A DNA stretch of 64,000 nucleotides from Brachynemurus nebulosus (taxonomy: Eukaryota > Arthropoda > Insecta > Neuroptera > Myrmeleontidae), in contig JAPWDM010000005.1 of assembly GCA_035578155.1 (NCBI GenBank), positions 21,450,877 to 21,514,876 on the forward strand. Reading direction: 5' to 3'. Positions 25,919 through 37,841 of this stretch are shown here, piece by piece (within the stretch, counting starts at the first letter, position 1; each line of letters opens with the position of its first letter). The translations under genes and the position numbers were made by a program. The notes beneath the pieces were generated by a model. It had not been told where the DNA came from. It searched no databases and saw only the letters and a list, made by a program, of their open reading frames with translations.

Positions 25919-26805
25919 TAGTTAATTTTTTTAATAATTTTCAACCGATCTCCAATGATGATAATGTTAAATTTGTTATTTATTTATTTATTTATTTTTA
26001 TATAAATTAATTTAAATAACCGAAAACTAATTTAGCCGCCAATGACTAGTTGACTGCCAAGTACCTGTACGACCATAATAACAAAACACACATTCTATGT
26101 GTACTCACATACAGCGTTTATTTGTTACGCAAGAGTGTTGAAGTAGTGCTGCCTGTAACGATTTGATAACGCACAGTTTCCGAGAGTCAACTGCAACTAA
26201 ATCTGTCATCGATATGTCAAATAAATAAGTGGCAGGCAGTCAAATATTAGTTTGCTTGTTAACTGATCGCAGTATTTTACATACTAGCTGTTCGTTTATT
26301 AACGTGTCTATGGGCTAAATCGTTACGTTCAAATAGCATAATTTAAAGCATCGAACGAATGAAATTCTTGTTTGTCAATTATGGTCCAGTAATTTTAACA
26401 TAATATTTGTTAGCTCGACAACTATGTAGTTGAGCTTACCAACCCGTTCGATTGCATGTTGATGCTTTTATATAAGAAACGAGTTCAGGCGATATTATGT
26501 ATAATATATTTATAGAAATATCCAGGGACGGATCAGTTATATTTCTAGTTTGGTATATTCGTTGTCTGTCTGTCTTCCGTGAAAGCTTGATTTCCCGAGT
26601 GTTTTATGTAGATTAAAAAATAAAATTTTCAAAATATAGCAGGGTAATTATAATAATGCTGACATTATCTAATTAAATTTTTTACTTACTAGATCATCAA
26701 CATAAGAAAATTCGCTCAAAAAGTTCTCTATTTATTCAAAATTTCCGTAATAAAAAAAATGTATGGTGGGAGCACCGGGGAAAAATTACATTTCCACTAC
26801 AAATC
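25919..26805. other. AT-rich unassigned sequence
   Basis: Includes a short (TTTA)n run near 25975-26000. No gene is supported. Confidence 0.4.
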
Positions 26806-27025
26806 GGGGCATTATCACACTGACGGTTTGTAAACTTGTTTTCAACGAGGCGATCAGTGAACGCGCTCGTCGTCGCGACACAACGTATACTCGCATGCGC
26901 ACTACAGCCTGCCACGCCCCACTCTAATTGTATATATTACGTTAACAGTGGCACTGGCAGACCAGTTGCAATTTTTTACAACTTGCTGTTAATACGCTCA
27001 TAAGCCGCCAGTGTGGCAATGCTCT
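26806..27025. mobile_element. Candidate GC-richer MITE
   Basis: GGGGCATTATCACACTGACGG on the left pairs with the reverse complement GAGCATTGCCACACTGGCGG on the right, with several mismatches. The interior is distinctly GC-richer than its flanks (CGCGCTCGTCGTCGCGAC near 26860). No clear target duplication. It could alternatively be a regulatory CpG-containing block with chance end similarity. Confidence 0.45.
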
Positions 27026-27870
27026 CACAATCAGTCGACCCGTTGATCGCTCCTGTCTGTTTGTATATCTGCACTGTATGATGCATTCAAAATATTGTAT
27101 TCTTTGAATATTTGACATTCCGATTTGCGACGCTTGTATTTAAACACAGCTTCAATTTATACGGGTTAAATAAAATATATATGTATCTATAAATGACGGG
27201 CATTGCGGCATTCAAAATTTAATATCTATCAATTTGTTTATGATTATATTGACAACTTGTCGACGTGAATTAATCCATTCATCCAGAATATGGTATAAGT
27301 CAAAAGTTAAATGAAATAATATATTATTGATATTCTAATATTGACTTTAGATTAAGAAATGTAATTTAAATATATCGAAACAAAACATGTCAAAATAAAT
27401 TTTAGGTTTTGTTCATACACTAATGACTACACAAGTTGATGTAAGCATTTTCATACTTAATGACTGGTTCGAAAACAAAAAACTGTCTACGGTCGTTTTT
27501 CGCCGTTTTTCAAATTCTAATAATATATTTCCTTTACGTTTGCCGATGTAATTTTCTTAAAATTAGTTCTGTTTGTGTATTTAAGTATATATTTCATTCT
27601 TTCAGTTTTACCTTCTGATTTTCCTTCAACGGAAAATTAATGCCGGCAATTAATTAATGTTTTGTGTATTACGTTCTTGAAATTATATAATTCGTGTACC
27701 AACATCTAACCTTTTTTTTCAACCTTTTCCACTTCAGTTCCAGTTCTAATTTAATCATTATCATTAATTTCAGAAACGTATTGTTAATAAAATTCAGGAA
27801 TTTTCCAAAATTAAATCTGTTAATTGTGAAGGTTATTTCTTCGCGAGTTACTGATCGTATAGTTTTTATA
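27026..27870. other. AT-rich unassigned sequence
   Basis: No exon, RNA gene or repeat pair recognised. Confidence 0.4.
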
Positions 27871-28722
27871 CACCGAGAGAAAATTCATAGAAAAATTACT
27901 GTGCTCAGCACTACAATCGACGTCTAAAAGGCGAACATATTCAATTTTGTACGGTAAAAATATAAAAATTATAATTAATCATAGAAAATTTAAAGGATAG
28001 AATATTCTTTCCGTAATATTAGCTCCGTAAAATTTGTAAAACAGCACAGTAAAAAGTTCCATTCTCGACAGAAAAATATTTTTTAATTGTTTTTCTTACA
28101 AAAATTACCATGCCGTCTTATAATTATTCAAATGCTATCTGCTAACAGTAGAAAGAAAGAAAGAGAACACTCATACATGCAAGTCATATAGCCAGGCTGG
28201 TGAGTGGTGTAACGACCAACACGACCAACTTGGTCGGACCAAGCACCTTGATTCATTAGACTGTCTTACAAGCAGCAAGCAGTATTCATTACACTGTCTT
28301 ACAGGACGGACTGTCACCGTTTAATTCATCATTTTGTTAGTTCACTATCTTCAGTATTAGAATATATTGTTGCCAATCATTTTTGTATGCATCATATATT
28401 GTTCCTCAGTGCGTACAGCCCGTACAGCCCAACCAGCATAAGGTTGCGGGTCAGATGCGCAAATGAAAGAGTATGACAACAAGAATTAAACTATAACATA
28501 TATGCATAAGAGTGCGATAGAAGTTGTGTTAGCACATTAAATTTTACCATGCTAGCACAACAATTTTTATGAAGCCATGACTAATACTTTTTACGTTTCA
28601 ATTTAATAATATTTACATGATCGTAAAATTACTTTGGTCGTCGATCGCGCACGTATTATAAAAGAACATGGTAATTTTTCTGAAATTTTCTCTACAAAAA
28701 TTATATGATTTTTCTTTCCGTG
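27871..28722 (-). mobile_element. CACGGAG-ended TIR element, copy C (inverted)
   Basis: The ends are CACCGAGAGAAAATTCATAG and the reverse complement of CACGGAAAGAAAAATCATAT, with TA outside both. The order of internal blocks is reversed relative to copies A and B ('cgaacatattcaattttgta' first, 'cgatcgcgcacg' last). Non-coding. Confidence 0.87.
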
Positions 28723-29435
28723 TACTTACTTATTCGCCTTAAAGGAACATAGGGAATAAAATTATATATGGAAAATCGCAGGACCTACAACCGCGAAATT
28801 TTGTTCCTTAAGTAACGTAGACAAGCACCAAGAGCGGATTATTGGAAATTCATTCCCCAATAAACGGAAAGAAAAATTTGTCATGATCTACAAATATGAA
28901 ATATTTGTAGGTGAGCATAAAGAAGGGATTCTTGGAAATTCGCCCCCTAAGGTGCTAAGTGAGGAATGAAAATTTATATGGAAACCAGCTTTGTCCACGA
29001 ATTCATCCGCGTTAAATCGATGACGACATGGTGAGTAGTAGTAGGTAGTCAACCTTTATTGGAGGAAAATCACGGGGGTCAGGAACAAAGCAAATTTCTT
29101 TAAAAAAATTAGTGACGAGTAAATAGAGCTCCTTTAATTATTTCGCGGCCTCCGGGACTGCAACCCCGCCTACCTTACCTTCTCGTCGGGGCTGCCTTTA
29201 TTACGGGACTCTGCATAATTTCAGGACACAATTCTTTTAAATTCAGTCATTTTCGTTTGCGTATACCTAGTTAAAGAAAAAATTCAAATTTTCGTGTTGG
29301 CATACATTATGGAACATTCTAAGAAAAACATCCAAAAGTATCTGTTGGTTAAACCCTTTTCTATTAGACTTGTATTACAAAATATTTATACTATTATAGT
29401 AAATATCAGTTTATATCGCGCCGATGAAAAACGTA
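28723..29435. other. Unassigned sequence with short internal repeats
   Basis: Two similar blocks 'gattattggaaattcattcccc' and 'gattcttggaaattcgccccc' lie near 28837 and 28927. A GC-richer patch at 29140-29215 has no open frame or motif I recognise. Confidence 0.4.
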
Positions 29436-29957
29436 CACAGTGAAAAATTTTTTGTTAAAATTAACACATTTCACATGTCCAGAACGGTCCACTCAATTTT
29501 TTGTGTTATTTTAACACAAAGCATATGTGTCAAATCTATACACAAGATTTGTGTCAATGAATTAACACACAAGAGGATATATATTTTGTGTTAATTTTTC
29601 AGATTTATCAGTTAGTTGTTAAACTTTTTTATTCAATATTTTACTTCCACTTAACATATTTGAAAATCGTCAAAAATTATAACGATTTTGTTCATATATT
29701 ATTATAAATGAGACTCAAAGAACACAAAGTCAGTCTTTTGTAAAAATTCTTATTTGTTCCCTTATATATGTACCAAAATATATATAATAAAAAAGATGAG
29801 AGTAGTCTTATTATTAAACGAAACCGAAAAATTATAAGTTTTTTCAGTTATTGACGAATATAGTTTTATTAAACGTTTAAAAATGAAACAATTTTCTTAC
29901 ATTGGTTATTTTGTTACAGATTTAGTTAAAAAAAATCATGTAAGCTTACGAGATTGT

Positions 29958-30240
29958 ATGGGCCGGATCTAGAGATATTAGGAGGGGGGGGCAAAGTTTC
30001 CTGTTGGCGCCCCCGCAACAAAAACAATTTTTAAATGTCACCTGGACCCTAAATGGTCATAAATGGTCTCTGTCGACCTTTTTTTTTGGTCAAACTCCCT
30101 ATCATGAATACTCACTACTGACCTTTTTTTTTACTCGTCACTTCCAAAATTTTTTAAATTTTACTGCGCCAAACAAATATTCACCGTTTTGGCGCCCCTA
30201 AAACCAGGGCTTACCTCCCCCCCCCCTAGATCCGACCCTG
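29958..30240. mobile_element. Possible MITE at the centre of the long-TIR element
   Basis: GGGCCGGATCTAGAG on the left and CTAGATCCGACCCTG on the right are imperfect inverted repeats, each next to a poly-G or poly-C run (near 29983 and 30218). Both halves contain 'ttggcgcccc'. CAGGGTCGGATC resembles a hAT terminus, but no 8-bp duplication could be read. Confidence 0.5.
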
Positions 30241-30422
30241 TATATAATACAATCTTAGGTAAGCTTACATGATTTTTTGTAACTGAATCTATAACAAAAT
30301 AACCTTAAAATGTAAGAAAATTGTTTCATTTTTAAACGTTTAATAAAACTATATTCGTCAATAACTCAAAAAACTAATTTTTCGGTTTTGTTTAATAATA
30401 AGAACTATACTCTCATCTTTTT

Positions 30423-30428
<6 letters not shown>

Positions 30429-30492
<64 letters not shown>
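30429..30492. repeat. (TA)n microsatellite
   Basis: Alternating TA tract of about 64 bp within the right arm of the long-TIR element. Confidence 0.95.
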
Positions 30493-30495
<3 letters not shown>

Positions 30496-30726
30496 AGTGT
30501 AAGTTAGGTACTTATAGCATTCTTTTGCTCTACACAAACATTGTTTTACTTCTTTGCTCTTCAAAACATGTTAACATTTTTATATTGTTAAATCGAAATT
30601 TGTGTTAATATTTTCATTTAACACAAACACGAAATGTTACATTAACGCAGGGTTGTGTTACTTATTTAACACAAAAATTTTAACCACTGGTTTTCTTTTA
30701 GGCAGAAAACAAATTTTTTTACTGTG

Positions 30727-31650
30727 TATATACACACATCTACAAAATGGTGGACGACGTGTTTTACAACAGTACATATACACAGAACGTACACATTATA
30801 GTGATGACGAACACGAATTTTACCGATCACCACCACCAACCAAAGCAACTTGTACAATGACGAGTACTCCGCGAGTTAACAGTTAACATTCAGACGTTGT
30901 TAAGTCTGCTGCTTGGTGGGTTACGAACGGACGACGTCGTACTATCATTCTAATTAAAAGAGATCGCGTGCGCTAGTTCATTCGCTTCTTCTTCTATTAC
31001 ACACTATTATTTTGTTATTATAGCGAGGGACTCACATTCTTCACCTCAGTCACACTACTGACACACAAAAAAGTGTGTTATCAACAACCAACAAGCTGAT
31101 ATATCAATTTACTTACACCTTCAAGTTCTTGAAGCGTTCTAGCGTGAGTGTGAAAAAAGTGAGAGTTTTTTTTTTTTAAATAAATTATATAAGAACAACA
31201 ATGTATAAGTGATACGAAAACGTGTGTTGAAGTTCACACGACAAGAAAAGACTACAAAATAAAAACAGAAGAAAAATTGGTGGTGAATAACGAAAAAATA
31301 AATTGAACATCAAAAAATAATAAAGGGATAAAATAAAATAAACAGTTTTTGTTTTGTTTTTTTAAAAAAGAAAAATGAATAAATGTAGTTTTTAGCATGT
31401 AGCTTGTTTTTCTTTTTGTTTTTTCAATTAGTAACGAAAAAAGACATTTTTGTGATATTTTTATTTATTTATTCCCCTCATTGTTTTCGTTTTAAATTCT
31501 AGTCCAATTAATAAAATTTAATTAAAGAAATATAAATATATAAATAAATAAATAATGTAAAAAAAATTCAAAAAGCAGGGTACATTTATTTCAACTTGTT
31601 ATCAAAAAGAGAAAATTTAGTGTCTACATATATTTAGTGAAGTGATCAAA
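30727..31650 (+). promoter_or_regulatory. Putative promoter and 5' UTR of the host gene
   Basis: This is the stretch between the upstream transposon and the start codon. It is less AT-extreme around 30880-31060, with a palindromic GACGTC at about 30933 and a TCAGTC initiator-like hexamer at 31046-31051. The part next to the start codon (31160-31640) is very A/T-rich with many stops, as expected of a 5' UTR or first intron. The transcription start and any 5' UTR intron cannot be fixed from sequence alone. Confidence 0.35.
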
Positions 31651-32031
31651 ATGCAACATCATACCGGTTCCTGGTATTTACCGTGGGGTGTCCCATTTCA
31701 AAAAGTGTTGGCCATCCCCCCGTTACATCCGGCAGCGGCTGCGGCTGGCGGTAACCCGGCCGCGGCCCTATTTCCACATCCGCATCCGCAGAGTGCCGCT
31801 GCGTTCAATATACCGACGGCTCATCATACCATGTTGGCGGGATTGCCGGCACCCTTAACGACCCACACGCTACATACGTTTGTACATACGACCGCGGCTG
31901 GACAACCGCCGCCACCGCAGCCGCCACAACATCAGCATCAGCAGGCGACACATCACGCGACCAACGTGCCAGGATGTCGCCCATCGCCTGGAGTGTGTTC
32001 CCAGCAAACGATTGCACAAATTCAAAGAAAG
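31651..32031 (+). CDS. First coding exon, Ala/Pro/His/Gln-rich regulatory-type protein
   Basis: The only segment with clear coding character: GC-rich third positions and low-complexity but protein-like content in an AT-rich window. The ATG at 31651 has a CAAAATG insect start context; the preceding GTG-led in-frame codons are not a start. The 127 residues open with MQHHTGSWYLPWG. Then come Ala stretches (28-32, 37-39, 49-51), His/Pro motifs (42-46), a Pro/Gln/His-rich tract (about 85-102), and QTIAQIQRK at the end. No folded domain, signal peptide or membrane segment is visible. The exon ends AAG|GTTAGT in phase 0; unspliced translation would stop three codons later. Composition and an apparent very long intron resemble insect transcription factors or RNA-binding regulators, but I do not recognise the gene. 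No later exon was identified. Confidence 0.78.
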
Positions 32032-32780
32032 GTTAGTTAAACTTAGAATCGGATTAAACACATAGTTTTGTAGTTAACGACTTTAGTATTTTACAATATA
32101 AGTTTCGTAAGTTTTTTTTACTGGTCGAGAAAATGTTGCAAAAACTCGACTCTACGGGTCTCGTTTTTGCAATTTTCGAGATCAGTAAAGGCACTTTACG
32201 CATCGTGTATTGTATAATATTTTTTGCACGATCGATTTAAAATAATTAAAGAATAAAAATATAGTATATAAGACATAAAATTCGGATAATATAGGTGAAA
32301 TTTATATTTCTATGTTATCACATAGAATGCCATGAATAAACATTATAAATATTTATATTAACTTATAATACGAATCTTTGTAGTGACAATTGACAACTAT
32401 ATTTGTAAATAAAAAATTAATGTCAATATTTAATTGGTATGAATATTTTTTTGAATTTTCTATTAAAAAAATTGAGGAAAATAGTTTGTTCAACTATAAT
32501 ATAAGTGAGAATAATGAAATTGATGAAGCATTTTAATATTGGCTGCAAATTTATACTGGTAAAATGAAAAGAAGATTATGAAAACACACAGAAAATTTTA
32601 ATGATTAAACCAACTTTTTGAAATGTCAATAAGATATGAAGACTAATGCCAACAATAATAATAATAATAATGTGCAAACTAGTGATAATTTTCATATTAA
32701 TCGATTAATTTTCCTAATTGATCAAACTGTACTTTTAATTTCAGTATAAATAAATAATTATAATCATTTTTGAGCTAATT

Positions 32781-32840
32781 TAACTTACCGCACTCCTATT
32801 CACTTACCACGCATCTATTTCACTTACCGCACTGTTATTT
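32781..32840 (+). repeat. 20-bp tandem repeat, three units
   Basis: Three consecutive 20-bp units of the form CACTTACCGCACTNTTATTT (32781, 32801, 32821). A reverse-complement echo 'actgcggtaagtgg' occurs at about 37539, which could be the other end of a large degraded element. Confidence 0.8.
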
Positions 32841-32943
32841 TTTGATTTCCATGGATATAAGCAAACGTTCGGGAAATGTAACTTACCAGCATTGTCAACA
32901 GCATCGGTAAATGCATGACAATACACGATCATACAAAAAGTCA

Positions 32944-33436
32944 TTTTTTATTACTCATGCGGGAGGAGTACTAACTTGGCGCACACATTTCTGTACACAA
33001 AATAGCTGTTTGCCCACTGTACTCTTCCCACATACTTTTTGCGTGCGGAAAGTGACTTTCCACACGAAAATTGACAATAAAACACACTAAATTTAATCAA
33101 AACACGCAAAGCCGCCTCTTGATTTTTCATTTAATAAATATTTCATAATTATTTTTATAGAAACCACCAACAAAGTCATTTAAACAATATTCAATTCAGA
33201 AAAAAAAAAGACGAACACTCAAAAATATTATTTTAAAAGTAATAAAAATGTCAAAAATAGTAATAATAATAGAAAAAAGTATGTGAAATTTGTAATAAAA
33301 AATAGTGTGTGCAACTCGTGCGGGATTGTCGATTGCCCACTCAAGCGAATGAGCGCACTCATTACGTTCTTGCGCTCACCTTTGCTTTCGTGGGCAATCG
33401 ACAATTTCCCGCACTTATCGCACAAAACACTATTAC
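32944..33436 (+). repeat. Dispersed hairpin-bearing repeat, copy 1
   Basis: Matches 42443-42894 in the opposite orientation across nearly its whole length (shared 'cccgcatgagtaataaaaaa', 'gccgcctctt', 'agacgaacactcaaaaatat'). Near its right end, GGGATTGTCGATTGCCCAC at about 33323 pairs with GTGGGCAATCGACAATTTCC at about 33391, giving a strong hairpin. Non-coding. Confidence 0.8.
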
Positions 33437-35364
33437 AGTGGTTTAATTTGTAAAGCTGTGTTGATTCAAATTCAACAGTATATTTCAACATCTAGTTAAT
33501 TTGTATTTAATTTTATCTTACACAAGCCTAATTAAATGAGATTCAAACAGCACATAAGTACTTATTTGTAGATATATTTACATATGTAAATACCGGTTTT
33601 GTTTTTATATTCTAAAACAAGAATAGAAGATATTAATAGATATGCTAAAAACAAACACACGATTTATTTTGGAAATGTTATTCACTAAATACTGGACTTT
33701 ATAAAGTCTATTATAGTGTACAAATGAATATGAAATTGCTGAAAGGAACTGAGCAGATAGAATTCGAGAGCGCATTCCAAGTCTAGAAATAAACTTACAG
33801 ATGTTTTGGTTCCTATGATCCTAAAATATAGTGAATAAATAGGAAAAAATACATTTTTTCGGTTAATTTTTGAGATGTATACACTTCCAGGAATATATTT
33901 CAATGTAGTAAAAGAAAAACTGAGTATAAATATACAGACATTCCTAAACATACTTTTATTTTGAGGCCAAGAAAATAAAAATTCCCCGAAAGGTTCAGTA
34001 CAGGTATCAAAAAGGTCAGTGTTAAAAAATTGGATTAAAAAATTGACCAGCAACATCCAAAATATTAATCTTTACGCTCCTCTAAAATTTGAACATATGT
34101 CAATTGATAAAATGTACTTTTCGGATTTTGCAAACTAGATTTTAAAAATATATTGTACACGACAAAAATGTGATCTGAAATGTCCAGTAACATGCTAAAC
34201 ACAATATTGAAGGGCATCAGGTTACTACAGTCCAACCTGAATAAAAATAAATGTTAACAATGATGAGAGCGCTGGAAAAAAATCAGTTTATCTGGACAGT
34301 GTAGTAATAAAAAAAAAAATTGATATAACTCTTTGACATCATTTTTATTACATATTTTGAGAGCATTATATTGACGTTTTATTTATCTTATTTTGTATGC
34401 AAATTTGAAGATCAAAACTGAGTACTGGTGATCCAAAATATAATAAAAGCAGACAAATTTCTTCTGCAAATCTTGAAATCACCGCTCAATGCTTAGGTTT
34501 GAAATTTTGAATACTAACTAGAAGATAACTGCGATAGATTCATATAGATGTAAATTGATTTAACATCACTTCCTCAAATTTACATCCGAGTAATTGCAGA
34601 TGGTGATGAACTGATGATGAAAAAGGCTTTTTTTTTAAGTAATAGTTTCTAAGATAGTATAACAAAAAAACAATAAAGCACTTATAATCTGTTTGAATTT
34701 TCACTGTATTTTCATCACTATGAATTTAAGATTTGTATATGAAATATTTTTTTTTTTTTAAATTCTATTAAAAAGTGACCAAAAAAATTTTTTTCTAAAT
34801 TTTTAATTTGGTTCTGAAACACCTATTCAGTCGCAATTTAGAGTCTATAGAAAAAAAACCAATCCAACCTATTATTTGTTTTATAAATGTATTCATAATC
34901 TCTCTTACTCTATATAATTAATTAAATTAAACATTCATAGTTGCACCTTTTTACAAAAAAAAAAAAAAAAATAAATAAATAAATAAATAAAAAAAAAATA
35001 AAAAATAAAAATTAAATTAAATGTAATCTCTAAGCGTGAAAATGAAATTTTTACATTATTTTTGAAACAAAATGGATATTTGTATTAATTATTTATTTGT
35101 ATTTCATCAAAAATGAATGCGAGTATCACATATTTATGGGGCCTCGTCCGTGTCCGTTTATTTAAATTAAAATAAATTTAATTCAGTCCACGTTTTCACG
35201 TTTTTTTACAAAATTTTTTATACATTCATCATACGAGTAGTATAATAATTCAATTAAAAACTTTTTTGTAATTGTTATAATTGAAAAATAGATTTAGTTT
35301 TATCAAATTATTTTTTCTAATCTTGTTGAAGTATACCTTTATTATATGTATATAGCCTAATAAA
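33437..35364. other. AT-rich unassigned intronic sequence
   Basis: Contains A-rich simple repeats at 34957-35010 ((AAAT)n and poly-A). The 123-codon minus-strand open frame at 33685-34056 has no recognisable domain and is not called. Confidence 0.4.
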
Positions 35365-35768
35365 TCAAATAAAAATGGTCTGACGTCATTAACAAATGAA
35401 GCAAAATTAGATATCGCGCGTACTCTTTCTCAACCTCGTATCTGAAAAGTCCCAATTTGTGGACACATAAAAAAACGTATTTAAATCTGTGTTTTCATCA
35501 TTATGAACTTAAGATTTATGCTAATTACATCCTTTGATGTTGACTACCTACATATATAAATATATATAGATAAGTATATATATAAATACAATATTTAATG
35601 TTTTTTGTGTGTCCTAAAACAGGCAGTTTTTGATATACGAGGTTGAGAAAGAGTACGCGCGATATACAGCCTTAAGTTACCTTAGTTGCTCTAATATAAG
35701 AATAACAAAAACATTGATTCATTTGTTGCATTTCTCTAATGACGTCAGACCATTTATAATTTATTTGA
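35365..35768. mobile_element. Outer TIR element enclosing a MITE
   Basis: TCAAATAAAAATGGTCTGAC on the left and its reverse complement (with a small indel) on the right share AATGGTCTGACGTCATTA as a near-exact 18-bp core. Between these ends sits the separate MITE at 35411-35665, so this is a nested pair or a composite family. Confidence 0.75.
35411..35665. mobile_element. MITE with ATATCGCGCGTACTCT ends
   Basis: Excellent inverted ends: ATATCGCGCGTACTCTTTCT at one side and its reverse complement at the other, continuing to CAACCTCGTAT. Same family as 12697-13091 (shared interior 'tctgtgttttcatca', 'gaacttaagatttatgcta' and 'cctttgatgttg'). Confidence 0.88.
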
Positions 35769-37841
35769 CCCCTTTTTCCATTGCGAGTTACTTTTCGGTA
35801 ATTTATTTTTACACAAATTGGTTTGTTAGCTCAAAATAACCAAATTTGTTCAGAAAATGTGATTTAATTTTCGCCTATGATTTTACTATTGTCTTTGCAA
35901 TTTTGATTTTGTCAAAAATGACAAAAGCAATATTAAAGATCTATAAACGGCTTCAAATTTCGTGCTTTTAGCACCAAAATTAGGTTTTTTGATATTTTTG
36001 ATATTTAAATTTTGACTCGTCGACGTAACACTTTGGCGACCCCTGGTTTACAGTATCAGAATACTTCGACATCATTAAATGGAAAATTTCCTGTACCAAA
36101 AGTCATTATTTTCGTTGTTACAAGCAATCATTTAACAGTTTAGATGCTTAATTTCGATTTTCATACCATTCCCTTGGAGTTACATTTTTTTTGATTGTCA
36201 TTTTTGGATTCTACGCTTCAAAATTCATTAGAGACAACCACTGTTTTACTTGGTGCCTACTGGGCAAAAATCGAGCATTTTTGTATCGTTTTCTGTATAA
36301 AACTTCTGAATTAAATCTTCTCTCCAAGTACTGACAGTCATTCTAATAGAATTGCCTAAGTGTAAATACGTACGCTCCCAATAGATAGCTCAAGAATAGG
36401 GAATATGCATATAACTCAAATAAATATTAAATTTTTTTTTTTGAATTCTAGTAGTATATGGAAACTTAATTGTGACAGTAAAAAACCTTTCAATTCGTAA
36501 ATTTTAATAAAAAAAATATTTTAAAATAAAAATTTTTAAATGGAATTTAAATAAAACTAAATTTGCTGACGTAACTCGGCATGGAAGCACATTCCAAAAG
36601 AAACAACGGAAATAGATAAACAAACTTCGTTTCTTTTCATTATTTACTAATAAACGTCATAAAGATATGTCTTGTGCAGGTTGGTTGTTTTTATTTTGCT
36701 TAAATTTCCTTTATTTCTTTTTTATTTTATTTTCTTTGTATATTTAATTATATTTATCTATTAGCAACTCTAGTGTCAAGATTAAGTACTAGTTATGCCA
36801 GGATACGTCATTTCCGGCGCGCGCAATTCAATCTTGTTTAAACTACATTCGATTATAACAATAAAAAAATTATTTTTTAAAATTACATAAGGGTACTGAT
36901 ATTTTTTAGAGATAATATTAGTTCCTCTAACGATTTAAGTAATAAAAAAATACATGCATATATTCTCTATTAATTAACTGATCAGTCTCTCCTAACGTAC
37001 CCTATCAACAATCAGCAAATTTTTATACATGTCTTTTGTCCCAATATTGTAATAAATTACTGAAACTTCGCGAAGAGAAGAACGCGTCCTCATTACTAAC
37101 TGAAATTCAGTGCCTACATTTTAATCCCAAAAGTAAAATAAACATCGCACCACTTTTTTCCGATATGATTATCATAATATACAATTCAAGAATAAAAGTC
37201 ACAAACATTCCAAACGAACAGTTTTATCACAAAATTTATCATTTAATTTTTTTTCGTAAAAAGTTGAATTCTTTTTTTTTGCTTTCATGAACTGGATTTA
37301 TTCGTAAGATCCTGTGGGAATATACATACGCATATTTTTTCTTATATTATTTGTTATATGAACTTTTATAATCTTTTGAGAATTTTCGCGTATTTAAATT
37401 TATTGCTCCGATGAATTTGTTAGTTGTTAAATAACAATAAACAAATAATTATTGGTTGCGGTATTATATTTTAATTTGACACTTCCAATTTTAACTGCGT
37501 CTATAAAATTATGGGCATTTTGACAAGAATAACACTACTGCGGTAAGTGGCGCAGGCAATTGTCAAAAATAAAAGGTAGATTTAATACAGTCATATTAAA
37601 AATTTCAAAAAGTAACTGAAGTAACTCTACTATATTTTACTTTTATTAGATAAATTTTTTTGAACGTTACTTTAAAATTCCATTTTTGTTTATATTTGTT
37701 AATAACTGTTAATGTATTTTAGATACCAATTAATTATTCATCAATATTTTAAGTTAAAAGAAGGTTAAATCTTCAATCTCAAATTCTTTAAAGATGTTGT
37801 ACATTTTTCCGTTGAAAAATATTGAATTTTATAAAAAAAAA
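35769..37841. other. AT-rich unassigned intronic sequence
   Basis: No gene or repeat pair could be supported. Phrases such as 'tttggcgacccctggtttac' (36032) resemble transposon termini but have no partner. Confidence 0.4.

Larger units (their letters stand above)
29436..30726. mobile_element. Long-TIR element just upstream of host gene
   Basis: The ends are CACAGTGAAAAATTTTTTGT and the reverse complement of CACAGTAAAAAAATTTGTTT, with TA outside both. Inversion symmetry extends deep inside: about 29799-29970 is the reverse complement of about 30236-30420 (shared 'ttattaaacgtttaaaaatg', 'gtaagcttac' and others). Many TTAACACA/TGTGTTAA words occur in the outer arms. The right half contains a (TA)n run. 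Non-coding. Its right end lies about 0.9 kb before the host start codon, so it may overlap regulatory sequence. Confidence 0.78.

Noticed and set aside
28745..29230. GC-richer patch considered for an snRNA or tRNA gene
   Set aside because: No box A/B, Sm site or stable cloverleaf could be read.
31805..32065. Antisense and alternate-frame open frames over the host exon
   Set aside because: Shadows of the GC-rich coding exon; they lack start context and splice logic.
33685..34056. 123-codon minus-strand open frame
   Set aside because: Composition follows AT-rich background; no motif, signal peptide or splice context.
32781..37560. Possible large element between CACTTACCGCA repeats and 'tgcggtaagtgg'
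   Set aside because: Only about 14 bases match and nothing else supports a common element.
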